NCBI GenBank assembly: GCA_964400865.1
Contig: CAYNWG010000002.1
Span: forward strand, 1 to 63,473
Length of the DNA: 63,473 nucleotides
Origin: DAOQVB01 sp964400865
Lineage (GTDB): Bacteria > Patescibacteriota > Microgenomatia > UBA1400 > PJMF01
Direction: 5' to 3'
Numbering within the stretch: position 1 is the stretch's first letter; every line of letters begins with the position of its first letter. Made by a program: the position numbers and the translations under genes. The notes below the pieces were generated by a model, which was not told where the DNA came from, made no database searches, and saw only the letters and a program-made list of their open reading frames with translations. This document shows, piece by piece, positions 54,775-63,339 of this stretch.

Positions 54775-55758
54775 ATGTCAATATTTAGAAAAGAAAAGGG
54801 TGAGGCCCAAAAACCAAGACCAGAATTACCCTTTGAAATTGACTTAGCTTATTCTGGAATTCTACGAAATGTTATTACATCTCTCATTGAAGAAATACAG
54901 AGTGGAGTAAAAAAAACTTCAAAAAAAGGTGGTATTTGGATATTAAAGGAAATAGAACGACATCCCAGGATTATCAGTGAAATAGCGTCACTTCTGATTG
55001 AAGGAATACCTACAGATATTAAAGAAGAATATATAGCTACGATTGCGCAAGCAATTATTGATAATAAAAAGGTTGTTTTGCTTGGTCCGCATTGGAGTGT
55101 GGTGGACTCCGCTGCTTTTATAAAAGTGGTTCAGCTATTAAACAAATATTTTAAAGAACAGGGCATAGATAGAAAAGTTGTTCTGATGGGTCCTGCTTCA
55201 TCAAAGTTCTTTGATTACCGCATGTTTGCTTCAGCTGTAATTAAAGCGCTCAAGCGCAATGGTATTGAATTACTACAGGTTGCGCAGTTGCAGGACAAAG
55301 AACTAAGAGAATCAATTGGTGCCGATGCAATAAATAAATTGAATCGATCTACTTGGAAAAAAATATTAATCGGCATGCGTCGTGAGGGAAAAATACTTGG
55401 GATCTTTCAAGAGGGTTCTCGGGCAAAAGGACAAGGAACAGAGGAGGCCCCTATTGAAGTTTTGGATGCAATTGAAACGATCATGGATCCTGATTCATTG
55501 TTAGTACCCGTAATGACGGTTGGTAGCGATTTATTTTTAGGACCGGACGACCAATTCCCAGATGTAACACATTGGCCAAGAATTGTAATGGCAAAACCGT
55601 TGACCTTGGCAGAAGCTCGATTATGGTCGAAAGACATTAATACCCATCCAATTGATGTGGCTAGAGTAGTAGTACTAGCAAATCAAGAGGAGAAATATTG
55701 GGGTGTCTTGGCGGAATCAATTGAGCAATACCGAAGTATTAACAATGAAAACACTTGA
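54775..55758 (+). CDS. PlsC-like acyltransferase
   Basis: 327-aa protein with the two key motifs of the LPLAT superfamily: GPHWSVVDSAAF (HxxxxD near residue 106) and GIFQEGSRAKG (FPEGTR-like near 217). It probably adds an acyl chain to a glycerol-phosphate or glycolipid. Soluble N-terminus, no clear transmembrane helix. Last gene but one of the glycan operon. Confidence 0.8.
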   Translation: MSIFRKEKGEAQKPRPELPFEIDLAYSGILRNVITSLIEEIQSGVKKTSKKGGIWILKEIERHPRIISEIASLLIEGIPTDIKEEYIATIAQAIIDNKKVVLLGPHWSVVDSAAFIKVVQLLNKYFKEQGIDRKVVLMGPASSKFFDYRMFASAVIKALKRNGIELLQVAQLQDKELRESIGADAINKLNRSTWKKILIGMRREGKILGIFQEGSRAKGQGTEEAPIEVLDAIETIMDPDSLLVPVMTVGSDLFLGPDDQFPDVTHWPRIVMAKPLTLAEARLWSKDINTHPIDVARVVVLANQEEKYWGVLAESIEQYRSINNENT

Positions 55759-56263
55759 AATTAGCAAACAAATTGTCATAAAAACAACTCGCAAAAGCTG
55801 GGATGTTGCAACAGCTCCCTGGCGATTAAGTCTGCATACAATCAATGCCCTCGCTGATTTATTGGTTGAGAATTCAGATTATGATGTTAAGCGCAAACTA
55901 ATAGCAGAAGGATTAAGCGAGTTACATGCTATGTTTAAGGAATCGCATCGCAAGGTAGAACACCGAATGGCGGGTGAAACTGAAGTTTATACTATGAAAA
56001 TAAATGAAAGATACACAGTAATTTTCTATTTTAAAAAACAACTAGTTGGGTATAAAGTCAGTGTAGAAGAACGATTAGTTGCCGAGTATGGCAAGATTGA
56101 ATCTACATTGTTTGGACCGTTATTTCTTGCAGAGCACTTAGGCACCTTTCGTCCATATGTACATGGGGACAGGATCAGTCCCACTCATGAGCTATCCGAA
56201 AAACAAATGCTTAATCTTGTGGAATTGTTGCAGGATGTATTTAACGAGTTGGGTAGTACATAA
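55745..56263 (+). CDS. Hypothetical 172-aa protein
   Basis: Not recognised. A helical N-terminal half (residues 1-70) and a mixed C-terminal half (HRMAGETEVYTMKINERYTVIFYF). ATG 55745 overlaps the acyltransferase stop by 14 nt; the open frame extends to 55703 inside that gene. It ends at a strong bidirectional terminator. Confidence 0.6.
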   Translation: MKTLEISKQIVIKTTRKSWDVATAPWRLSLHTINALADLLVENSDYDVKRKLIAEGLSELHAMFKESHRKVEHRMAGETEVYTMKINERYTVIFYFKKQLVGYKVSVEERLVAEYGKIESTLFGPLFLAEHLGTFRPYVHGDRISPTHELSEKQMLNLVELLQDVFNELGST

Positions 56264-56297
56264 AACAGCGCTCTTGGTATCAGCCAAGAGCGCTGTT
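56264..56297. terminator. Bidirectional terminator
   Basis: A perfect 14-bp stem AACAGCGCTCTTGG/CCAAGAGCGCTGTT with a 6-nt loop between convergent genes. The minus side continues TTTT, the plus side CTTTC. Confidence 0.9.
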
Positions 56298-56327
56298 CTT
56301 TCACTCAATTGCTTTGAGTTGATCAGG

Positions 56328-56840
56328 TTATTCTTGACCAAATCCTTGACCAAGTCCTTGACCATGCATACCTCTACCTTTGCCACCACCCATTGAGCCT
56401 CTTTCAGGCATTACATCACTAAGATCAATACCGTTTGACTCTGCCCAACTATCAAGCGAGTCATGTTCGGCTTGACGTTTTGCTTGCCACTCTTCCTTTG
56501 TCATGGCTTCTTTGTTGGCAAAATCAGCCTCGTGTTGTGCTTGCAGTTCAGCATGTTTCGTAACAACTAACTGTTTTTGAGCTTCAGTTAATTTGCCCTC
56601 TGATACTGCAGCGCCCAATCGAGATTCAAACTCAGCTTCGCGAGTTTCTTGTTGTTCGGTTCTGTACTGATTGAATACTGTTTGAACTTCAGTTTCGCTT
56701 TTGCCAAAGGTTGTGGCTAATTTTTGAATCAGCACATCATGCTGACCTCCGCCGTTAAATGCCATGATTTGGTTAGCCCCATACATGGTGATAGCAGTGA
56801 CTGCCACTGCGGCGATGGGAAGTAAAAGCTTTGCTTTCAT
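56328..56840 (-). CDS. Small secreted Spy/DUF2680-like protein
   Basis: 170 aa. Signal peptide residues 1-27, then a helical, charged core with the LTEAQKQLVVTKHAELQ repeat typical of DUF2680 and CpxP/Spy-like periplasmic proteins, and a glycine-rich tail (GKGRGMHGQGLGQGFGQE). Shine-Dalgarno AAAGGA before the ATG. Its promoter carries the same TTCTCA-N5-TTCTYA operator as the adjacent two-component genes. A role in envelope stress is a guess. Confidence 0.7.
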   Translation of the reverse strand: MKAKLLLPIAAVAVTAITMYGANQIMAFNGGGQHDVLIQKLATTFGKSETEVQTVFNQYRTEQQETREAEFESRLGAAVSEGKLTEAQKQLVVTKHAELQAQHEADFANKEAMTKEEWQAKRQAEHDSLDSWAESNGIDLSDVMPERGSMGGGKGRGMHGQGLGQGFGQE

Positions 56841-56872
56841 AGATTTCCTTTCTGTATTTGTACTAAGAAAAG

Positions 56873-56906
56873 AATATACAGAACAAAGATAAGAATTTGC
56901 TGAGAA
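56873..56906 (-). promoter_or_regulatory. Response-regulator operator and promoter of the secreted protein
   Basis: Minus strand: TTCTCA (56906-56901), 5 nt, TTCTTA (56895-56890), then 11 nt to a TATATT -10 (56878-56873). The same direct-repeat spacing occurs before the response regulator (58719-58703). Confidence 0.7.
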
Positions 56907-56987
56907 TGGTTTAGTCTAAACCATCAAATAAAAAACAGTTGTTGTATTTCAATGGTAAAGATTTCCTCAAAAATTACCACTCGATGA

Positions 56988-58007
56988 TTAGCTCAAGGGA
57001 AGTTGGATGGTAAAGGTGCTACCAATACCAACAATTGAGCTGGCGCTCAGCTTACCGTGGTGTTGCAAAATAATCGACTCAGCAATTGATAAACCAAGCC
57101 CATAACCATCCGCAGCTTGTTTATTTCTGGATTGATCTGCTCGGTAAAAACGTTTAAATACGTGAGGTAAGTCTGCTTCAGCGATTCCAAGGCCTTGATC
57201 CTTGATTGATAGGTGGACCATTGATTTTGACGAGGTTACTGCAATTGTAACTTGTGATTTGCTTGGGCTATATTTGATGGCATTATCTACCAACGTCAGA
57301 ATTGCTTCTTTGAGCATACCTTGATTAGCTTTTACCAGTAACAATTTTTTTGGTTGTTTAATTACTAATGCAATTTGTTTCTTTTTGGCTAGTCCGGAAA
57401 TAGTTTTCAGTACCTCAGTCAGAATCGGTTGAAATGAAATCTCTTTCAGTTCAATTGGCTGACCTTCAATTTGAGCCAAATTAAGTAGTTGATGACTGAG
57501 TGATTCAAGCTGGATAACGTCAGTCAGATTTTCTTTCAAAATCTGTTTTGTTTCTTTTGATAAAGAATTATCAAGTAAATTCACTTCCATCGAAGTTTTT
57601 AAAGCAGTAATGGGCGTTCTGAGTTCATGGGCGGCGTCACCCACAAATTGTTTTTGGGCCTCGTGAGTTTGCTGAATGGGCTTGAGAGTTTTCCCGGTGA
57701 GCCAATAGCTGACGATTGAAAAGAAAGCAACAACAAATAAATTAATGCTGAGTAACTGCCAAACGATTTGCTCTTTGGCTTCGGTCAAGTCCTCAATTGT
57801 GATGTGTCTACCCATACCAGCGCCAGGTGGAGGGGGCATGCCAATCCACTCGCGCTCTATTCGCCGATTAATCCGTTCATATTCTGCGGAAATAACTTGA
57901 GTTGTTCTGAAATAAAATAGGACACTAATGCTGGCTGTAATTGCCACTACGGTACTAACATACCAAAAAGTAAGTTTAATCCGAGCTGATGCAAACAGTG
58001 GGTTCAT
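56988..58007 (-). CDS. Membrane sensor histidine kinase
   Basis: 339-aa kinase with two transmembrane helices (about 12-33 and 86-104) and a short extracytoplasmic loop, then HAMP-like region, HisKA box GDAAHELRTPITAL (His127) and HATPase motifs (LVDNAIKYS, DQGLGI, GYGLGLSIAESI, GSTFTIQLP). It phosphorylates the regulator whose stop overlaps its start by 4 nt. The small loop suggests sensing within or near the membrane. Confidence 0.93.
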   Translation of the reverse strand: MNPLFASARIKLTFWYVSTVVAITASISVLFYFRTTQVISAEYERINRRIEREWIGMPPPPGAGMGRHITIEDLTEAKEQIVWQLLSINLFVVAFFSIVSYWLTGKTLKPIQQTHEAQKQFVGDAAHELRTPITALKTSMEVNLLDNSLSKETKQILKENLTDVIQLESLSHQLLNLAQIEGQPIELKEISFQPILTEVLKTISGLAKKKQIALVIKQPKKLLLVKANQGMLKEAILTLVDNAIKYSPSKSQVTIAVTSSKSMVHLSIKDQGLGIAEADLPHVFKRFYRADQSRNKQAADGYGLGLSIAESIILQHHGKLSASSIVGIGSTFTIQLPLS

Positions 58008-58678
58008 TTTTCTCCAAATTGATAGCCAAAACCTCTTACAGTTTTGAGTAGCGGTGGTGATTTAAAAGGCTGATCAATTTTCTTTCTCAAGTAACCAATG
58101 TAGACTTGAGCGGTATTAGGTAGCACATCACTATCATACGCCCAAACTTGTTGGGTAATTTGATCGATAGTAAGGACTTGGTCTTTATGGCGAGCAAAAA
58201 ATTCAAGCAATGCAAATTCTTTTTTAGATAAGGTGATGGGTTGTTTGGCCCGAATGACTTGAAAATTAGAGGTATCTATGGTCAAATCAGCAACTGTGAT
58301 TACTGCAGACTCGCGGGCTTTAGGCCGCCGGCCCAAAGCCCGCACCCTTGCCAACAGTTCGGTAAACGCAAATGGTTTACCCAAATAATCATCTGCGCCA
58401 GCCTCCAAACCTGTCACACGGTCTTCAACCTGAGTTTTTGCAGTCAATAACAAAATCGGAACATGGTTATTTTCATCACGGAGCTTTTTGATAACAGTAA
58501 TGCCATCAAGTTTTGGCAACATTCTATCCAAAATTATTACGTCGTACTTTTCTGAGGATGCTAGGTCATATCCAGCCTCGCCATCGTAAGCCAGATCAAC
58601 CACATGTGATTTTAATTCCAGACCCTTTTTGATATACGTTGCAATTCTGTGCTCATCCTCAACAACTAATAGTTTCAT
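58004..58678 (-). CDS. OmpR-family response regulator
   Basis: 224 aa. Receiver domain with phosphoacceptor Asp51 (VIILDRMLPKLDG), VVEDEHR acidic pocket and PILLLTAKT; C-terminal winged helix (LSKKEFALLEFFARH; VQVYIGYLRKKID; TVRGFGYQF). TACAAT (58692-58687) is 8 nt from the ATG, with direct repeats just upstream. Confidence 0.95.
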   Translation of the reverse strand: MKLLVVEDEHRIATYIKKGLELKSHVVDLAYDGEAGYDLASSEKYDVIILDRMLPKLDGITVIKKLRDENNHVPILLLTAKTQVEDRVTGLEAGADDYLGKPFAFTELLARVRALGRRPKARESAVITVADLTIDTSNFQVIRAKQPITLSKKEFALLEFFARHKDQVLTIDQITQQVWAYDSDVLPNTAQVYIGYLRKKIDQPFKSPPLLKTVRGFGYQFGEK

Positions 58679-58686
58679 ATATTCCT

Positions 58687-58719
58687 ATTGTAGTCCCGTA
58701 CCTGAGAAATAGTTGAGAA
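58687..58719 (-). promoter_or_regulatory. Autoregulatory operator and promoter of the two-component operon
   Basis: Minus strand: TTCTCA (58719-58714), 5 nt, TTCTCA (58708-58703), 10 nt, TACAAT -10 (58692-58687). The repeats cover the missing -35 position, the usual layout for OmpR-type activators. Confidence 0.75.
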
Positions 58720-58738
58720 AAATAGAGTAATTGGTAAA

Positions 58739-59863
58739 CTAGTTGATCAGATGCGATTGCGCGCTCAACTTAAGAAGATTCATTTCTAAATTGCCGTCTT
58801 CTGTATCACTACCATGCACTAAATCTTGGCTAAATGGTGTTTCAGTTGAAAGTGCTCGAATTGTGGGAGCCCATTGTTCACGAATAGTAAGTTTCATATC
58901 TCTCGCGGATGATTGTCCACGTAACACTAATGCAGTAACTGGTCCAGTTGTCATGAAATTGCAGTACGCTTCACCCCAATCGTAGCCTGCCAAATCTTCC
59001 GACCACATCGCACCAGAAGTAGTTCGTGACAAACGTAATGTACGTTTACCAATAAGTGTATTCCGGGTCAGTTCCTGTATTTGATTTGAAAGATTGGTTT
59101 GGTCGCCTGGGTCCAATCTATCGAATTCTGGTTTTAAGAGCGCTACCGAAACATCATCTGTGGTTAAAAAAGTACCGTGTAAATCAAATGTTGGTTGACT
59201 TAAGACTTGTAATAATAGGCTTGACATCAGGGGGGAAGTAATACTTGCAGTATGCTGAGCGTCTACAAAAACAGTTTGTCCTCCCAATTCAAGATGCTGC
59301 TCCATTATTGATTCGACAGTTTGTAAATACCTCAACTCGTCAGCGTTTAGGGGTTTTTCGCCTCGGGCTACAACTCTTTTCATCATTTCTTGATCTGAAA
59401 TTCTTAGAAATAAGGTTAAGCTAGGAATTACTAATAATTTTGCTAAATTGAGGAGCCAATCGCTATCATCTTCACAAATTATTTTTGATTCCGTTCGTGA
59501 GGCCGCCAGTCTTGCAGATTGATACCCATAGAAAGAAAGTGGGCCTCTGTCAATTATTGAAACTTTTCCCCTGTCTTTTGCACCGACCACATCTTTTAGT
59601 TGCAGTAATAAATCTCCAGCTAAAATTAATGCATCTGCCTCTGGAGATGTACCTTTACCATCAAAGGAAAGGAATCTCTGCTCACGTATTTGCCTTCTCA
59701 TTAAATTGCCAGTTGCATAGCCAGAAAACTCTCCCTGCCTGAGAACATCTACACCTTTCTTCTTTAGTAGTCGACTCACGTTCGATTCTAAAGTCGATTT
59801 GCCAGTCGCATCTCTACCATCAAAAAAAATCGTATGTGGTTGGAAGTCAGTAGACCTTGTCAT
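58739..59863 (-). CDS. Thymidylate kinase-nucleoside diphosphate kinase fusion
   Basis: 374 aa. The N-terminal 220 residues are a P-loop thymidylate kinase: FFDGRDATGKSTL (P-loop 16-24) and IIDRGPLSFYGYQSAR near 107. From about residue 228 an NDK-like domain follows: VALLKPEFDR (KPD motif), TTGPVTALVLRG, and LVHGSDTED with His350 as the phosphohistidine. The two would convert dTMP to dTDP and dTTP in one chain. It ends an overlapping four-gene operon. Confidence 0.85.
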   Translation of the reverse strand: MTRSTDFQPHTIFFDGRDATGKSTLESNVSRLLKKKGVDVLRQGEFSGYATGNLMRRQIREQRFLSFDGKGTSPEADALILAGDLLLQLKDVVGAKDRGKVSIIDRGPLSFYGYQSARLAASRTESKIICEDDSDWLLNLAKLLVIPSLTLFLRISDQEMMKRVVARGEKPLNADELRYLQTVESIMEQHLELGGQTVFVDAQHTASITSPLMSSLLLQVLSQPTFDLHGTFLTTDDVSVALLKPEFDRLDPGDQTNLSNQIQELTRNTLIGKRTLRLSRTTSGAMWSEDLAGYDWGEAYCNFMTTGPVTALVLRGQSSARDMKLTIREQWAPTIRALSTETPFSQDLVHGSDTEDGNLEMNLLKLSAQSHLIN

Positions 59864-61113
59864 AATAATTCGTTTTTATTCAAAATTACTTTTTCAATAG
59901 CATCTGCATACATTTCGACTATTGAACGATCTTCTGAATTAACCCAGACTGGAATCTTTATTGCAGTAGCAAAAAACTTCTCAGCTACTGGAAAATCTCC
60001 AGGGTTATAACCAAATACATTTTGATACTGAGGGAATAACTCTCCTGGATTTTGGAATAGTGGTAGTAAGTTAAGCGGACAGGTGGAACCTGGCATATCG
60101 GCATCGACGCATCCCTCTGCTTTAATAGCTTGGTACATTTTCTCGACAGGAATATCTCCCAACTCTTTTTCATTAAAACGTATAATGTAGGCATACCATG
60201 CAGGATCCTCACCTTCTTGAACTTGAGGAACAGACACTTCACTATACTTACTCATTCTTTGCGACAAATAATTGGCATAGATATTTTTTTGTTGGTGCCA
60301 CTTTGAGAGTTGGCTTAATTGTTCGTTGGCAATGGCTATAGCTAGAGGGTGAGCTCTTAACTTCAAGCCCATTCCGGTTACCGAATATTTTGAGTAGGGG
60401 TGGTCTTTAGGGATTTCTTGAGCGCATCTTTTATTGTAATGTCCTAATAGTAGAGCTCGATAATATATTTCTTCGTCATCTGTAACAAGTATGCCACCTT
60501 CCCCTCCAGTGATAATTTTCTGACCTTGTAAACTCCAAGCAGCTGCAGAACCCCAGCTACCAAGCGGTTTATTTTGGAAATTTCCACCGTGTGCATGGCT
60601 GCAATCTTCGAGTAATTTCAAATTATGTTTACTACAAAATTCTTTGATACTAACCATATCGCATGCACGACCCCACATATGAGTAACCATCACTGCTTTT
60701 GTTTTTTCTGTAAGTTTTTTCTCTAGCTCAATTGGGTCGATGTTTCCATTTTCATTTTTTGCGTCACATAATACTGGAATAGCTCCAGTTTGAAGGATCG
60801 GAGTCACTGTGGCGTAAAAAGTGTAGGCTGGGCATAAAACTTCATCACCAGGTTTAAGACCAATTCCAACATACAGAGAGTGCAGCGCTGAAGTGCCAGA
60901 GCTAGTAACTAATGCAAATTTTTTACCGATTATTTTTGCAAACGTGTCTTCGAACTCCGCAAAAATACCAGAGCGATTGTATATTGAAACAGTTTCGTCA
61001 ATTTGATTTATCACTGCTGCTTTGGTTGCTTCCGTAACTACAGGCCAAGGAAAATGAGATTGTGGTGGATTCTTTAGCAATGGTTCACCGCCATTTATAG
61101 CTAGTTTTTTCAT
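59860..61113 (-). CDS. DegT/DnrJ/EryC1/StrS aminotransferase
   Basis: 417-aa PLP-dependent sugar aminotransferase. N-terminal INGGEPLL typical of the AHBA-synthase/scyllo-inosose aminotransferase branch; VTSSGTSALHSLYVG, LEDCSHAHGG (PLP-binding Asp) and AAWSLQGQKIITGGEGG (Schiff-base lysine). It transfers an amino group to a ketosugar or ketocyclitol for a surface glycan. Overlaps neighbours by 4 nt on both sides. Confidence 0.92.
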   Translation of the reverse strand: MKKLAINGGEPLLKNPPQSHFPWPVVTEATKAAVINQIDETVSIYNRSGIFAEFEDTFAKIIGKKFALVTSSGTSALHSLYVGIGLKPGDEVLCPAYTFYATVTPILQTGAIPVLCDAKNENGNIDPIELEKKLTEKTKAVMVTHMWGRACDMVSIKEFCSKHNLKLLEDCSHAHGGNFQNKPLGSWGSAAAWSLQGQKIITGGEGGILVTDDEEIYYRALLLGHYNKRCAQEIPKDHPYSKYSVTGMGLKLRAHPLAIAIANEQLSQLSKWHQQKNIYANYLSQRMSKYSEVSVPQVQEGEDPAWYAYIIRFNEKELGDIPVEKMYQAIKAEGCVDADMPGSTCPLNLLPLFQNPGELFPQYQNVFGYNPGDFPVAEKFFATAIKIPVWVNSEDRSIVEMYADAIEKVILNKNELL

Positions 61114-62099
61114 AATTGTTTTATCTTGATTGATTTATTTGTACTGATTGATTGATAGCAAGCTTCAATAAATTTCATTGTATGCACATGTGTGTCGGCA
61201 GACAATTTACTTTCAGAATCGAAAAGTAAGACATTGGCAAAATGATCTATGGGTTTTTCTATATCAGTACTTATAAAAGATTCAATTTGTTCTCCATTGT
61301 TGTTTAGCAATCTGGCCTCATTCTTTTTTATTTCAACAATTCCACTGCTGCCGGTAATTTTTAACAGTTCGTCTTTTGGGCCACTATATCTAGATATTAT
61401 TAATGTGCCGTGAGCTTGTAGAGCTGATTCATAAGAAAAATGAATTGTGGCAGTATCCTCAGCTGTATAGTTGACAGTCGAGATCGCTTCAGTTGATGCG
61501 TGGGCAGCAATATGATCTGGCATTCCCAAAATGTTGGTAACCATATCGATTAGATGATAGCCCATATCCATTATGCAGCCACCGCCCGATATATCTTTCG
61601 ATCCCCTCCATCCAGATTCGGGATGTTCTATAAAAATTCTGTAATATCCTTCAATCAAAAATGGATTGCCAATTTTTGTTAAATATTCTTTTGCTTTTGC
61701 AATGTGCGGAAACAATCTTCTCTGAGCATTAATTAGTAATTTTAAATTGTGTTTAGTAGAAAAAGTAATTAGCTTTTTAAGATCGTTTGAGCAAAGTGCG
61801 ACCGGTTTTTCTTTAAATATATGCTTCTTATTTTGTAATGATTCCATAGTTGTAGAAAAATGATGATTGTGGGGAACTGCAATGACAACAGCATCGTACG
61901 GTATATTGGATCTTTCAAGATCTGACAATTTGTTAAAAATCGGTACATCTAGATATGTATCGGTAGTGAATGGGTCGACTATCGCAGATAAAGTTAAATA
62001 TGGATTGTTTTCTATTGCAGGCAAATGATCAGATTTGGTTTGACCTCCAAAACCTACAATTGCAACATTGATATTATTGTTAAGAAATTTATTTTGCAT
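61110..62099 (-). CDS. Gfo/Idh/MocA-family oxidoreductase
   Basis: 329-aa NAD(P)-dependent sugar dehydrogenase: VAIVGFGGQTKSDHLPAI Rossmann loop, AVVIAVPHNHHF and HIFKEKPVAL with the catalytic lysine (EKP). SGGGCIMDMGYHLIDMV gives the catalytic His. It would oxidise a sugar or cyclitol to the ketone that the aminotransferase needs. Confidence 0.92.
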   Translation of the reverse strand: MQNKFLNNNINVAIVGFGGQTKSDHLPAIENNPYLTLSAIVDPFTTDTYLDVPIFNKLSDLERSNIPYDAVVIAVPHNHHFSTTMESLQNKKHIFKEKPVALCSNDLKKLITFSTKHNLKLLINAQRRLFPHIAKAKEYLTKIGNPFLIEGYYRIFIEHPESGWRGSKDISGGGCIMDMGYHLIDMVTNILGMPDHIAAHASTEAISTVNYTAEDTATIHFSYESALQAHGTLIISRYSGPKDELLKITGSSGIVEIKKNEARLLNNNGEQIESFISTDIEKPIDHFANVLLFDSESKLSADTHVHTMKFIEACYQSISTNKSIKIKQL

Positions 62100-62565
62100 A
62101 GTTAAATACAGATAAAACAGACTCTTTCATTTCTGATGTCATCTGAAACACATCATTCTGAATATCTATTCGCTGCGCCCATGTGTGAGAAGAGTGTTCT
62201 GACAAGTGAATATCTTCCATTTGGCTAGTGGGTGAAAAGATAAGGTTGATTTGCCTCGATTTACCTTTTTCAGTGTCATAATCAAAACCATGAACGATCA
62301 TGATCAGATCATCAGACACTACTCTGATCGATGTTTCTTCAAGCAGTTCACGAATAGCTGCATCAACCAAGCTTTCATCTGGCTCAACCAAGCCACCGGG
62401 TAATTCGTAATTATTCGGATAGGAATCATCTGCTTTTCTTTTTACTAGTAAAACTGAATTAGTATTAAATACAGCAATTCCTACTACAAACCTGGCGATT
62501 GAGTCGTTTTGACTTAATTTGAAAACCTCATTTTCTGATTTATATACATAACCGCTATGTATCAT
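62089..62565 (-). CDS. NUDIX hydrolase
   Basis: 158 aa with a standard Nudix box, GGLVEPDESLVDAAIRELLEETSI. First gene of the sugar operon; TAATAT (minus, 62577-62572) is 6 nt before the ATG, so leaderless. It overlaps the next gene by 11 nt. The substrate may be a nucleotide sugar. Confidence 0.93.
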   Translation of the reverse strand: MIHSGYVYKSENEVFKLSQNDSIARFVVGIAVFNTNSVLLVKRKADDSYPNNYELPGGLVEPDESLVDAAIRELLEETSIRVVSDDLIMIVHGFDYDTEKGKSRQINLIFSPTSQMEDIHLSEHSSHTWAQRIDIQNDVFQMTSEMKESVLSVFNYAK

Positions 62566-62741
62566 TTGTAAATATTACTCTGATAAAGCAAGAATGTCAA
62601 TACCCTATATTAAATTTGTTATAGCAAGTAATCACCGTAATAGCAGATCGGAATGAAATGATTGTGACATGAATACTGATGTAAAAATAAATTAATATAA
62701 GCTTAATAACATATAACAGACGTATTCGAAAGATTGGATAG

Positions 62742-62747
62742 TATAAT
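62742..62747 (+). promoter_or_regulatory. -10 promoter of the plus-strand nudix gene
   Basis: TATAAT, 7 nt before ATG 62755. A 188-bp AT-rich divergent gap (62566-62754) holds this and the minus-strand promoter and nothing else recognisable. Confidence 0.7.
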
Positions 62748-62754
62748 TTTATAA

Positions 62755-63306
62755 ATGGTCTCAAAAGTCAAACATACGCTGAAATTAGTTAACCAACCAT
62801 TTGGAAACCTGCGGTTTCGTGATAGAACAGCTCTGATTTTGTGTAGAGATGAATCTGGCAAGTTGTTGCTTGGTAGAGAAGATGGGTTTTATCCACCAGG
62901 CATATTTAGAATGATTGGTGGCGGGATTGATGAGGGTGAAGCTGTGATTGAGGGCACCATTAGAGAAGTGAAAGAAGAAATTGGTTTGGATGTGAGAAAA
63001 GATGACTTAATTGCAGTAGCTGAAGTTGAATTGGAGGGTTTGTATCATGAAAAAGTCTATGCCACAAAAATATTTGTATATTTTTTGAAGGTTATGTTGG
63101 CTGAGTGCGTGGCGAATGATGACGTTTCTGAACTGGTGAGTTGCACGGAAGATGAATATCGATCGCTGGTGGAGCGATTTTTTGAGTTGCGTGACGATCA
63201 TATCTATAAAAAAGACGGCTTTGAATTTTCTTGGGGAGATTATGGTAGAGCATATGGTTTTATACACAAACTAGCTTTGGATGAAGTTATCAAAAGAGGT
63301 TTATAA
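62755..63306 (+). CDS. NUDIX hydrolase
   Basis: 183 aa. Nudix box GGGIDEGEAVIEGTIREVKEEIGL, preceded by FYPPGIFRMI. It has the longer C-terminal part (SWGDYGRAYGFIHKLA) of unknown role. It is unrelated in sequence to the nudix protein at 62089. Confidence 0.92.
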   Translation: MVSKVKHTLKLVNQPFGNLRFRDRTALILCRDESGKLLLGREDGFYPPGIFRMIGGGIDEGEAVIEGTIREVKEEIGLDVRKDDLIAVAEVELEGLYHEKVYATKIFVYFLKVMLAECVANDDVSELVSCTEDEYRSLVERFFELRDDHIYKKDGFEFSWGDYGRAYGFIHKLALDEVIKRGL

Positions 63307-63339
63307 ATCAGGTCCCAGCCGTTACAATTACATCTAATT

